NCBI RefSeq assembly: GCF_003387075.1
Contig: NZ_QUMQ01000001.1
Location: 6,696,001-6,760,000, forward strand
From: Asanoa ferruginea
Lineage (GTDB): Bacteria > Actinomycetota > Actinomycetes > Mycobacteriales > Micromonosporaceae
Direction: 5' to 3'
DNA length: 64,000 nt
Shown: one piece after another, positions 15,982-24,688 of the stretch
Position numbering within the stretch: position 1 is the stretch's first letter
Layout of the letters: each line of letters begins with the position of its first letter
Program-made: the position numbers and the translations under genes
The notes under the pieces: model-generated
Database searches by the model: none
What the model was told of the DNA's origin: nothing
Seen by the model: only the letters and a program-made list of their open reading frames with translations

Positions 15982-17057
15982 AGCGCCGGGACCTTGGCGA
16001 TGAGGCGGAAGCCGGTCGGGGTCGCGGCCGCTGTCAGGGAGCCGCCGACCGCTTCCAGGCGTTCGCGCAGCCCACGCAGGCCGGTGCCGTCGCCGATACC
16101 GACCGGCCCGCCCAGCGGACCGTCGTCGACGATCTCCACCAGGGCAGTCTCCTCGTCGCGGGAGACCGCGATCCGGCAGGTGCTCGCCGACGCGTGGCGC
16201 AGCACGTTGGTGGTGCCCTCCCGGACCACCCAGCCGAGCAGCGCGTCGACCTGCCCGCCGAGGTCGGCCGGTGCGGGTGCGACATCGGCCACCACGTTGC
16301 CGGCGGCCAGGGCGGCGCGGGCGTTGGCCAGTTCCTCGCCGAGGCTGACCGCGCGGTAGCCGCTGACCGTCTCGCGTACCTCGGTCAGGGCCTGCCTGCC
16401 GATCGCCTCCACGTCGCGGGCGTGCTCGGCGGCCGCGGCGGGGTCGCGGTCGAGCAGCCGGTATACCGCCTGTGCCTTCACCACGATCACCGAGAGGGTG
16501 TGGCCGAGCAGGTCGTGCAGGTCGCGGGAGAAGCGCAGGCGCTCGTTGGCCACGGCGGCCAGGGCGAGCTGCTCCCGGGTCGCGCTCAGCTCGGCGACGA
16601 TGCCGATCAGGTAGCGGATCAGGAAGGTGGCCACGCCGGCGATGAAGGTGGCGAAGGCGAGGAACAGTGCCGTGTCCAGCGACCGGTTCTCGATGCCGGC
16701 GGCGACCGCGCCACTGACGGTGAGCCCGGTGACCACGCCGAGCGCCCAGCGTTGGCGCACGGCGAGCCCGGCCGCGATGGCCAGCAGCGGGAAGATGAAC
16801 TCCCGGTCGGTGCGCCAGACCACCAGGTAGCCCGTGCACAGCACGGTGAGCAGGGCGAAGGGCAGTTCGCCGGTGCGCAGGACGGTCAGGGTGAACGCCA
16901 CGCCGAGCGCGACCAGGTAGCCGGCGCGGCCAGGCTGGGCGCCGGTGATCGCGTCGACCAGCGGGGCGACGAGCAGCACCGGAGCCCAGACCAGGCCGAA
17001 CCACGGACCTGGGTGGCGAGCGAGCCAGTCCAGCGTTGGCTCGCGCTCGACCGTCAT
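15978..17057 (-). CDS. HisKA_3-type sensor histidine kinase
   Basis: 359 residues. Five to six membrane helices within residues 19-155, no large extracellular domain, then a dimerisation/phospho-acceptor segment with His181 in RFSRDLHDLLGHTLSVI and a short HATPase domain with VVREGTTNVLRHA and GDGTGLRGLRERLEAVGG. This is the actinobacterial membrane-sensor type that partners NarL regulators. Its ATG overlaps the stop of the upstream hydrolase gene (ATGA) and its stop overlaps the regulator start. Confidence 0.94.
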   Translation of the reverse strand: MTVEREPTLDWLARHPGPWFGLVWAPVLLVAPLVDAITGAQPGRAGYLVALGVAFTLTVLRTGELPFALLTVLCTGYLVVWRTDREFIFPLLAIAAGLAVRQRWALGVVTGLTVSGAVAAGIENRSLDTALFLAFATFIAGVATFLIRYLIGIVAELSATREQLALAAVANERLRFSRDLHDLLGHTLSVIVVKAQAVYRLLDRDPAAAAEHARDVEAIGRQALTEVRETVSGYRAVSLGEELANARAALAAGNVVADVAPAPADLGGQVDALLGWVVREGTTNVLRHASASTCRIAVSRDEETALVEIVDDGPLGGPVGIGDGTGLRGLRERLEAVGGSLTAAATPTGFRLIAKVPAL

Positions 17058-18199
17058 CGCGTCATCGTAGGCGCGTCGCGCCGGGACCGGACCCAGGTGG
17101 TGAACGCCTCGATGCCATCGATGACGGCCTCGTTGCGCAGCGAGTGGAACATGTCGAACACGTGCTGCGCGCCGCGCAGTTCGGCGTAGGCGACCGGGCT
17201 GGCGGACACCTCGCGCAGGTCGGCGACGAAGTCCCGGGCCATCTGCACCGGCACCAGCGAGTCGCGCTCGCCGTGCACGACGAAGAACGGCGGCGCGTCC
17301 GGGTTGGCGTAGTCCATCGGCGTCGACATGATCGGCGGGTCGTCGTAGTAGCCGCCCAACCAGCCGTACAGCGGGATCGCCGCCTCGATCGTGGTGTCGA
17401 CCGACTCGAAGCCGGGCTGGAACTCGGGTGCGTTCGGGGTCAGCGCGCAGATCGCGGACAGGTGCCCGCCGGCCGAACTGCCGGCCATGTAGATCTGGTT
17501 GGGGTCGCCGCCGTATTCGGCCGCGTGCTCGCGGGCCCAGGCGATGACCTTCTTCGCGTCGACCAGGTGGTCCGGCCAGCCCGCCGACGGCCGCAGCCGG
17601 TAGTCGGCGCTGATGCACACCCAGCCCTGCCCGGCCAGCCGGTGCAGCAGCGGCTTGCCCTCGCGCCGCTTGCTGCCACTGAAGTAGCCGCCGCCGTGCA
17701 GGAAGACCAGGACCGGGCCGCCGGTCGGCCGGGACCGGTGCCGGTAGACGTCGAGCCGGTTGAGGGCGTGGTCGCCGTAGCTCAGGTTGCCGATCCGCTC
17801 GATCGCGTGGTTGCCGGGGAACGGTGCGAGCAGGATCCGGGCCAGCCGGTTGCGGTGCCGGGGGCGCACCCCGATCGCCTCCTCCAACGCGGCGTCGACC
17901 GTGCCCGGGGTGGTGGTGGCCCGCGCGACCAGCACGCCGAGGCCGGCCAGGGGCAGCGCGGTCAGCCCCGCGGTCAGCCAGCCGCCCGGTCCGGTCAGGT
18001 CGCCGTCGACGAGCGCGAGAACGAAGGACGCCAGCAGCCCGTACGCGAAGAGGAACGGCACCTCGTTGACCACCAGGCCGTAGCGGAAGCCGACCTCCCG
18101 CAGCGGGCGGGGCCGGCGCGGCGGTGCGAGCGCGAACCACACGCCCACGCCGACGACGACGATTCCGATGAGATAACCGAGCGGGACACCCATGACCAT
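17054..18199 (-). CDS. Alpha/beta hydrolase (HSL/esterase type) with N-terminal membrane helices
   Basis: 381 residues. Two to three N-terminal membrane helices (about 5-23, 42-65, 72-95) precede an alpha/beta hydrolase of the hormone-sensitive-lipase/BD-FAE group. Oxyanion-hole motif HGGGYF at 168-173, nucleophile Ser242 in AGSSAGGHL, acid in HGERDSLVP, His in RGAQHVFD. It is membrane-anchored, probably cytoplasmic or surface-facing. First gene of a four-gene coupled operon with kinase, regulator and PEP-mutase-like protein. Start at 18199 or, in frame, at 18193; no clear ribosome site. Confidence 0.9.
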   Translation of the reverse strand: MVMGVPLGYLIGIVVVGVGVWFALAPPRRPRPLREVGFRYGLVVNEVPFLFAYGLLASFVLALVDGDLTGPGGWLTAGLTALPLAGLGVLVARATTTPGTVDAALEEAIGVRPRHRNRLARILLAPFPGNHAIERIGNLSYGDHALNRLDVYRHRSRPTGGPVLVFLHGGGYFSGSKRREGKPLLHRLAGQGWVCISADYRLRPSAGWPDHLVDAKKVIAWAREHAAEYGGDPNQIYMAGSSAGGHLSAICALTPNAPEFQPGFESVDTTIEAAIPLYGWLGGYYDDPPIMSTPMDYANPDAPPFFVVHGERDSLVPVQMARDFVADLREVSASPVAYAELRGAQHVFDMFHSLRNEAVIDGIEAFTTWVRSRRDAPTMTR

Positions 18200-18270
18200 G
18201 ATCTGACGGTACGGAGGACCGGGGCACCACCGGCAGATGTCGATGTCCCGGGTTCGGCGGGACGAATGTC

Positions 18271-18891
18271 CTACACGGGCTCCTCGGGCACCGCGGCCTC
18301 GGCGACCGGCGGGTTGAGCTGGCGGGCGTTGAGCACGACGACCAGCGGCCAGATCGACTCGGCGGCGGCGAGGAACCGCTCGGTCAGGCCGATCTGGCTG
18401 CCGCGGTTGAACAGTTCGGTCGCGAACCAGAAGAGCAGGCCGATCATGAATCCGGTCGCCAGCAACGACGCGGTCGGTCGTAGCGACCAGGGCGCGTCGG
18501 GCTCCAGCCGGAAGGCGAACGCGGGCCAGACCGCGAGCGCGACGAAGCCGGCGCCGGCGACCAGCCCGTGCGCCGCGGAGGTGCCGTTCTCCGGCTGTGG
18601 GACGAAGGCGGAGAGCACGGTGACCGACCCGCCGAAGACCATCGCGACCCGTCCCGGCAGCTCGGCCGGGCGCAGCCCGATGCCGGTGACGACGAAGCAC
18701 AGGCCCAGCCCGATGAACCCGAACACCATGATCCAGCGGTTGGTCGCGCCGAACCCGCTGAGCGAGCTGATGGTGTCGCGGGTCGAGCTGTAGGTGGCGG
18801 ACTGGCGGGCGGTGGCCAGCACCAGACCACCAAGCAGGAAGACCGGGGCCAGGATCGCCGTGATCACGGCCCAGCCGGGCACCGGACGCAC
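18271..18891 (-). CDS. DUF998-family membrane protein
   Basis: 206 residues with six hydrophobic segments. YSSTRDTISSLSGFGATNRWIM and the later pattern match DUF998, a family of polytopic proteins with no assigned function. The GTG start at 18891 lies 6 bases after CAAAAT (18903-18898 on this strand), fitting a leaderless transcript. It is separated by 71 bases from the hydrolase operon and diverges from the MMPL gene. Confidence 0.87.
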   Translation of the reverse strand: MRPVPGWAVITAILAPVFLLGGLVLATARQSATYSSTRDTISSLSGFGATNRWIMVFGFIGLGLCFVVTGIGLRPAELPGRVAMVFGGSVTVLSAFVPQPENGTSAAHGLVAGAGFVALAVWPAFAFRLEPDAPWSLRPTASLLATGFMIGLLFWFATELFNRGSQIGLTERFLAAAESIWPLVVVLNARQLNPPVAEAAVPEEPV

Positions 18892-19034
18892 CGCGTCATT
18901 TTGGCATGGTTTACGGCTTTCTGGCGGGACAACGCGAATGGGACGTTCCTCACATCAGCCACAAGCTGGGAATGATTACTCAGCTTGGGCGGGCAGGGTC
19001 GGGCCACCTCGCTCCATCCCCCAGACGAGGAGAC

Positions 19035-21215
19035 ATGGCCACCCTTCTTTACCGCCTCGGCCGCGCGTCCTTCCAGCGCCGCCGCCTCGTCGTCGCCCTC
19101 TGGCTGGTCGTGCTCGTCGCCCTCGGCGGTGCCGCCGCCGCGTTCATGAAGCCCACCTCGAGCGACTTCACCATGCCGGGCACCGAGTCGCAGCGCGCGA
19201 TCGACACCCTGGCCCGCGAGTTCCCCGCGGCCAGCGGCACGACCGGCACCATCGTGATCGCCGCGCCGGCCGGCCGCACGCTCGCGGACCCGGCCGCGCA
19301 CGCCGCCGTCGCCGCCGTGGTGCAGGAGGCCGGCAAGCTGCCCGGCGTCGCCGGTGCGGTCGACCCCTACCAGGCCGGCGCGATCTCGCCGGACGGCCGG
19401 CACGCCCTGGTCCAGGTGCAGTTCCTGGCGCAGGACGACGCGGTCACCGACGTGCAGCGCGACGCGTACGCGCACACGGGGGCCGCCGCCGAACAGGCCG
19501 GGCTCCAGGTCGAGCACGGCGGCGAGGTGATGCACGATTCGCCGGGCATCGGTGGCACCGAGGGGATCGGTGTGCTCATCGCGCTGGTGGTCCTGGTGGT
19601 CACCCTCGGCTCCCTGGTCGCGGCCGGCATGACCATGCTGACGGCGCTGATCGGGGTCGGCGCGGGCATGGCCGGGCTCCTCGCGCTCAGCGGCGTCGTC
19701 GGGTTGACCAGCACCGCGCCGATCCTGGCGCTGATGCTCGGGCTCGCGGTCGGCATCGACTACTCGCTGTTCATCACGTCCCGCTACCGGCAGCATGTGC
19801 GCAACGGTGTCGATCCGCCGGACGCGGCGGGGCGGGCGCTCGGCACGGCCGGTTCCGCGGTGCTCTTCGCCGGCGGCACGGTGATCATCGCGCTGGCCGG
19901 GCTCGCGCTGGTCGGCATCCCGTTCCTGTCCGTGATGGGCCTCGCGGCCGCCGGCACGGTCGCGGTCGCCGTGCTGGTCGCGATCACCCTGCTCCCGGCG
20001 TTGCTCGGCTTCGCCGGCCGGCGGGTGCTGCCCCGCAAGGCGGTCACCCTCGACCAGGTGGTGACCCGCGAGCCGGCCGGCTTCCGCTGGGCCCGCCAGG
20101 TGATCCGGATGCGGGTGCCGCTGCTGATCGTCGGCGTGCTCGGCCTCGGCGCGCTCGCGCTGCCGGCGCTGGACATGCGACTCGCCCTGCCCGACGCGAG
20201 CACCGCGCCGGTGGGCAGCGAGACCCGCGCCGCCAACGACCTGATCACCGAGGGCTTCGGGCCCGGTTTCACCGGCCGCCTGGCGCTGGTCGTCAGCGGC
20301 GACAGCCCGGCGGCCACCACCGCCGCGGTGGCCGACGTGTCACAGCGCCTTTCGGGTACGGAGAACCTGCGAGCTGTCACGCCGCCGAACGTCAGCCAGG
20401 ACGGGCGCACCGCCGTGGTCGGAGTGCTGCCGAAGACGGCGCCAACCGACCCGGCGACCGAGGCGCTGGTGCACGACATCCGCGCGAAGGCGCACGCGGT
20501 CAGGGGCGCCGACATCGCGTTGACCGGGCAGACCGCGGTCGGCATCGACGTGTCGGCGAAGTTGTCGAGCGCGCTGCCGACGTACCTCCTGCTGGTCGTC
20601 GGGTTGTCGGTCCTGCTGTTGGGGGTGGTCTTCCGGTCGGTGCTGGTGCCGATCAAGGCGGCGCTCGGGTTCCTGCTGACCGTCGGTGCCACGTTCGGCC
20701 TGACCACGCTGGTGTTCCAGCAGGGGCACCTGGCCGGGCTGGTCGGCCTCGACACCGCCGGGCCGCTGGTCAGCTTCCTGCCGATCCTGCTGATCGGCAT
20801 CCTGTTCGGGCTGGCGATGGACTACGAGGTGTTCCTCGTGTCGCGGATGCGCGAGGACTTCGTGCACGGCGACACGCCGGTGCGCGCGACCGTCAACGGC
20901 ATGGGCCACGGCGCCCGGGTGGTGACCGCGGCAGCGTTGATCATGACGGCCGTGTTCTCCGGGTTCATCCTGCTCGACGACCCGGTGATCAAGTCGATGG
21001 GCTTCGCGTTGGCGGTCGGCGTGTTGATCGACGCGTTCGTGGTGCGGCTGACGCTCGTACCCGCGGTGATGTCGCTGTTGGGTCGGTCCGCGTGGTGGTT
21101 GCCGCGCTGGCTCGACCGGATCCTGCCGGATGTCGACGTGGAGGGCGCGAAGCTGCGCCGGCGCCTGGATGCGGTCTCGCCCGCTCCCGAACTGGTTGAC
21201 GTCACGAGTCGTTGA
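19035..21215 (+). CDS. MMPL/RND-superfamily transporter
   Basis: 726 residues. Two repeats, each with one helix, a large extracytoplasmic domain and a five-helix bundle. The MMPL signature is seen as ALMLGLAVGIDYSLFITSRY in the first half and FGLAMDYEVFLVSRMREDF in the second. Members export lipids or hydrophobic compounds across the actinobacterial membrane using the proton gradient. The ATG at 19035 has GAGGAG just upstream; the longer frame from 18906 has none. The last 14 bases overlap the convergent caspase-like gene. Confidence 0.95.
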   Translation: MATLLYRLGRASFQRRRLVVALWLVVLVALGGAAAAFMKPTSSDFTMPGTESQRAIDTLAREFPAASGTTGTIVIAAPAGRTLADPAAHAAVAAVVQEAGKLPGVAGAVDPYQAGAISPDGRHALVQVQFLAQDDAVTDVQRDAYAHTGAAAEQAGLQVEHGGEVMHDSPGIGGTEGIGVLIALVVLVVTLGSLVAAGMTMLTALIGVGAGMAGLLALSGVVGLTSTAPILALMLGLAVGIDYSLFITSRYRQHVRNGVDPPDAAGRALGTAGSAVLFAGGTVIIALAGLALVGIPFLSVMGLAAAGTVAVAVLVAITLLPALLGFAGRRVLPRKAVTLDQVVTREPAGFRWARQVIRMRVPLLIVGVLGLGALALPALDMRLALPDASTAPVGSETRAANDLITEGFGPGFTGRLALVVSGDSPAATTAAVADVSQRLSGTENLRAVTPPNVSQDGRTAVVGVLPKTAPTDPATEALVHDIRAKAHAVRGADIALTGQTAVGIDVSAKLSSALPTYLLLVVGLSVLLLGVVFRSVLVPIKAALGFLLTVGATFGLTTLVFQQGHLAGLVGLDTAGPLVSFLPILLIGILFGLAMDYEVFLVSRMREDFVHGDTPVRATVNGMGHGARVVTAAALIMTAVFSGFILLDDPVIKSMGFALAVGVLIDAFVVRLTLVPAVMSLLGRSAWWLPRWLDRILPDVDVEGAKLRRRLDAVSPAPELVDVTSR

Positions 21216-22890
21216 ACGCCTCGCGCATCCGGGCGAAGAAGCCGCTCTGTGGTTCGCGCGGGGTGGCGCTGGCGCGGATCCGCAGGAGCCAGTCGCTGAG
21301 CTCGTCGGGCGAGGAGACGATGCCGTCGGCGCCGGACTTCTTGGCCCGGTTGCGGAGTTCGGGCGTGGTGCGCGAGGTGAAGAAGATCGCCGGGCCCGCG
21401 TAGCCGGCGGCCCGGAACCGGGTGAGGTCGTCGAAGCCGACCTCCTTCCCGTCGCGGCTGATGTCGGAGATGAGGGCGTCGAACCCCAACTCGCCGAGCA
21501 GCTGGACGGCCTGGTTGGTGGTCATGGCGGGGTAGGCGATCGCGCCCCGCGCGGTGAAGTTGCGCACGAGGAACTCGTTGCTGCCCGGGTTGTCGTCGAT
21601 CCAGAGCAGCCGGATGCCGACGAGGTCCTGCCGCCCGCCGGCGGCGGTCGCCTGCTTGGCGATCTCGTCCGCCCGGCGTCGGGCGGCCAACACGATGCCG
21701 GCCGCGCGGTCTTCGAGGGCCCGGGCACGCGCTTCGGTGTCGGCCGCGGCTCGTTCCGCGTCGGCGCGGATGCGTTCCGCCTCGCGCCTGGCCTTCTCCA
21801 GGATCGCGCTCGCGCTCTCGCTCCCGGTCTCCTCGGCCGCGGCCGACGCCGCAGCCGCGGCGGTGACAGTGGCCGTCGACGTGGCCGTGGCCGCGGCCGT
21901 CGGTCGCTCGCCGAGCAACGCGCGGGCCTTGTTGCCGACGGTGGGCAGGTCGTCGTCGGCGATCCGGCGTAGCTCGGTGCGGGCGGCCAGGATCTGGGCG
22001 GGGTCACCGCCGGCGAGCCACTCGGCGAGCGTGTCGAGCGCGGCGGCGCGGATGCCCGGGCGGGGATGGTCGAGCAGGACCCGAAGATCGGCCTGGATCC
22101 GCGCGGGCGTGACGCGCATGCCGGCCGGGCTGCGGGCCAGGATGATGCGTCCTTCGGCGCCGAAAGACCAGCGTTGGGGCGTCTGGCCGGTGGCGGTGGC
22201 GGCCACCCGGTCGTGCGCGTAGGTGTAGGCCTCGTCGACCGAGACGAACCCGTCGTTGTCGGTGTCGGCAGCGCCGGTGCGCAGGCCGTCGACGAGCGCG
22301 GCGGTGAAGATCGACGGTTGCGGCGCGTCGGTGAGCGGGTCGCCCTCGAACGAGTACTCGGTGGCGCCGGACGCGGTCAGCACGACTGTGCCGCGGGCCT
22401 TGAGCTGCGATTCGAGGGCGGCTTCGTCGTCGCCTTTGGCACCCTGGGCGAAGGCGCCGCTGAAGCAGCAGTCGAGCACGACGACCTGTTGCCGGGCGCG
22501 GCAGTCGGTCATCCGGTCCATCAGCCAGGACGCCTCGACGCCGGTCGCCACCATCTTGGTCTTGACCGTGTCGGCGGCGGCGAACCACAGGCGGCGGCGG
22601 GCGTCGAGCAGCCCGTGACAGGACAGGTAGACCAGCGCCAGGTCGTCGCGCCCGCACGCGGCGGTGAAGTCGGCGATCGCACCGCGCACGTCACCGGCGG
22701 TCGCGTCGGTCAGCGACTGGACCTCGAAGCCGCCGGCATCGGCGAGCACCTCGCGCAACGCGGCCGCGTCATGGGCGGGAGAGCGCAACTGGCGCAGGGC
22801 CGCGTCGCGGTATTCGGTGGTGGCGACGATCAACGCCCGCCGCGGCCCGGCCGGCAACGGCGGCGCCACCCACTGCTGGCTCGCCGTCAT
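21202..22890 (-). CDS. Caspase-like protease with helical linker and receiver-like domain (copy 1)
   Basis: 562 residues. Caspase (C14) domain 15-255: catalytic His92 in VYLSCHGLLD and Cys142 in VVVLDCCFSGA. Residues 209-220 (DTDNDGFVSVDE) form a complete EF-hand-type calcium loop. Residues 255-330 look like a small helical module; 335-420 is an Ala/Glu/Arg-rich helical linker; 425-540 is a receiver-like domain with Asp432-Asp433 (LLWIDDNP), Asp476 (LISDISRD) and Thr505/Ser506, but the usual conserved Lys is replaced (VSSP, Ser527). Matches the EACC1-associated caspase type. Its ATG overlaps the stop of a 22-codon vestigial frame. Probably a cytoplasmic self-destruction protease; inference. 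Confidence 0.9.
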   Translation of the reverse strand: MTASQQWVAPPLPAGPRRALIVATTEYRDAALRQLRSPAHDAAALREVLADAGGFEVQSLTDATAGDVRGAIADFTAACGRDDLALVYLSCHGLLDARRRLWFAAADTVKTKMVATGVEASWLMDRMTDCRARQQVVVLDCCFSGAFAQGAKGDDEAALESQLKARGTVVLTASGATEYSFEGDPLTDAPQPSIFTAALVDGLRTGAADTDNDGFVSVDEAYTYAHDRVAATATGQTPQRWSFGAEGRIILARSPAGMRVTPARIQADLRVLLDHPRPGIRAAALDTLAEWLAGGDPAQILAARTELRRIADDDLPTVGNKARALLGERPTAAATATSTATVTAAAAASAAAEETGSESASAILEKARREAERIRADAERAAADTEARARALEDRAAGIVLAARRRADEIAKQATAAGGRQDLVGIRLLWIDDNPGSNEFLVRNFTARGAIAYPAMTTNQAVQLLGELGFDALISDISRDGKEVGFDDLTRFRAAGYAGPAIFFTSRTTPELRNRAKKSGADGIVSSPDELSDWLLRIRASATPREPQSGFFARMREAFNDS

Positions 22891-22955
22891 GGCCGTGCGT
22901 CGAAGGGCCGGCTGGTCAGCACCGGGTCAGGGTACCGGTAACGCGGCCGACTCAT
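22887..22955 (-). pseudogene. 22-codon vestige of a second EACC1-like gene, coupled to the caspase-like gene
   Basis: ATG at 22955 opens MSRPRYRYPDPVLTSRPFDARP, ending in TGA at 22887 that overlaps the caspase copy 1 start as ATGA. Its last codons GAC GCA CGG CCA TGA match the end of the intact EACC1-like gene (GAC GCC CGG CCA TGA), which overlaps caspase copy 2 in exactly the same way. The simplest reading is that gene and caspase were duplicated together and the copy was later deleted except for its tail, which still couples translation. It may still be translated. Confidence 0.7.
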
Positions 22956-22960
22956 GACGG

Positions 22961-24688
22961 TCAGAGCTTGGCGGCGACGCTGCTGAGCCACTGCTCGAGC
23001 TCTCGGGCGTTGCGGGCGATCCCGTCCATGCCGACGTGCGCGGCCGGATCCACCAGGTCGGCGCTGACGCTCTGCGTGAAGGCGATGATCCGTCCTTTGT
23101 AGCCGGATCCGCGGAGATCGTTGAGGCGCGACCAGCGAGGCAGTCCCCATCCGACGTTCCAGATGAGCGCGTTGATCGGGTATCGCTGAACGTCGCGGAG
23201 CGCGTCCGTGAGGTTGGCCGCCGTGCGCACGATCGCGCCGCGGTTCGTCCAGGTGTCGAAACCGAGCTCGTGGCCGAGCGGGGGTTCGCCGACCCAGAGC
23301 AGGGCGACACCGTCGAGGAGCGCCGACGTCTTCGCCGCGCGCTTGCGCGCGCTGGCGCTCCGGGACACCTCCGGTCGTTGCACCGCTGAGGCCGGGACTT
23401 CTCGCGCGGAGGGCTTGGCCGGCGACGGGCGCACGGTCTCGGCGGCTGCCGCCCGACGCTTGGCCCCCGCGACCAGCGCGTCGGCCTCTTTCCCGGCGTC
23501 CGCCAGGCGCTGGGTCGCCTCCGCCAGCAGCCCGGCCGCCTCCTGTCTCGCGGTTGCGATGATCTCGCCGGCCTCCTGCTTCGCGGCCGCGATGGTCTGG
23601 TCGGCCGCTTGTCTCGCCGCGACGGTGACCTCGTCCGTCGACACCCGAGCGGCCTCGACCAGGCGCGCTGTCTCCGCCTCGGCGGCGGCGAGGAGTTGCT
23701 CGCGCGTCGGCTCGCCCAGCAGCGTGCGGGCCTTGTCGCCGACGCGGGGAAGGTCGTCGTCGGCGATCCGGCGCAGTTCGGCGCGGGCCGCCAGCACCTG
23801 GCCGGGCTGGTCGCCGGTGAGCCATTCGCCGAGCGTGTCGACCCCGGCGGCACGGACCGCCGGAAACGGATGCTGGAGCAGGGCCTTGATGTCGGACGGT
23901 ATCGGTGCCGCGGTGACCCGCATGCCGGTCGGGTTGCGGGCGAGGATGATCCGGCCCTCGGCGGCGTAGGACCAGCGTTGCGGTGTCTGGCCGGTGCCGG
24001 CCAGCCGGTCGCTGGCGAACGCGAAAGCGTCGTCGACCGAGATCAGGCCGTCGTTGTCGGTGTCGGCGGCACCGGTGCGCAGGCCCTCGACCAGCGCTGC
24101 GGTGAAGACGGACTGTTGCGGCGCGTCGGCGAGATGCTCGCCCTCGAACGAGTATTCGGTCGCGCCGGAAGCGGTGAGCACCACCGTGCCGCGCGGCTTG
24201 AGTTGCGACTCGAGCGCGGCCTCGTCGTCGCCCTTGGCGCCCTGGGCGAACGCGCCGCTGAAGCAGCAGTCCAGGACCACGACCTGTTGCCGGGCGCGGC
24301 AGTCGGCCATCCGGTCCATCAGCCAGGTCGCCTCGACACCCGTCGCCGCCATTTTCGCCTTCACCGTGTCGGCGGCGGCGAACCACAGCCGGCGGCGGGC
24401 GTCGAGCAACCCGTGACAGGACAAGTAGACCAGCGCGAGGTCGTCGCGGCCGCAGTCGGCGACGAAGTCGACGATCGCACCGCGCACGTCGCCGGCGCCG
24501 GGGTCGGCCAGCGCCGCCACCTCGAAGCCACCGGTTTCGGCCAGCACGCTCTGGAGCGCGGTCGCGTCGTGTGTGGGGGAGCGCAGCTTGCGCAACGCCG
24601 CGTCGGTGTAGTCGGCGACGGCGACGATCAGCGCCTTGCGCGGGCCGGCCGGCAGCGGCGGTGCCGCCCAGGACTCGCTCGGGGTCAT
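22961..24688 (-). CDS. Caspase-like protease with coiled linker and degenerate receiver-like domain (copy 2)
   Basis: 575 residues. Paralogue of the next gene: across residues 80-180 I count 96 of 101 identical positions. Same catalytic His92 and Cys142; the calcium-type loop at 209-220 ends in Asp instead of Glu (DTDNDGLISVDD). Residues 330-415 form a long Ala/Glu-rich helix with IIATARQEAAGLLAEA-type repeats, probably a coiled coil. The C-terminal domain (460-575) aligns with the receiver-like domain of copy 1 but has lost the acidic residues: LLWVGEPP replaces LLWIDDNP and LIWNVGWG replaces LISDISRD, so it cannot be a working phospho-receiver. It starts inside the EACC1-like stop (ATGA). 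Confidence 0.9.
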   Translation of the reverse strand: MTPSESWAAPPLPAGPRKALIVAVADYTDAALRKLRSPTHDATALQSVLAETGGFEVAALADPGAGDVRGAIVDFVADCGRDDLALVYLSCHGLLDARRRLWFAAADTVKAKMAATGVEATWLMDRMADCRARQQVVVLDCCFSGAFAQGAKGDDEAALESQLKPRGTVVLTASGATEYSFEGEHLADAPQQSVFTAALVEGLRTGAADTDNDGLISVDDAFAFASDRLAGTGQTPQRWSYAAEGRIILARNPTGMRVTAAPIPSDIKALLQHPFPAVRAAGVDTLGEWLTGDQPGQVLAARAELRRIADDDLPRVGDKARTLLGEPTREQLLAAAEAETARLVEAARVSTDEVTVAARQAADQTIAAAKQEAGEIIATARQEAAGLLAEATQRLADAGKEADALVAGAKRRAAAAETVRPSPAKPSAREVPASAVQRPEVSRSASARKRAAKTSALLDGVALLWVGEPPLGHELGFDTWTNRGAIVRTAANLTDALRDVQRYPINALIWNVGWGLPRWSRLNDLRGSGYKGRIIAFTQSVSADLVDPAAHVGMDGIARNARELEQWLSSVAAKL

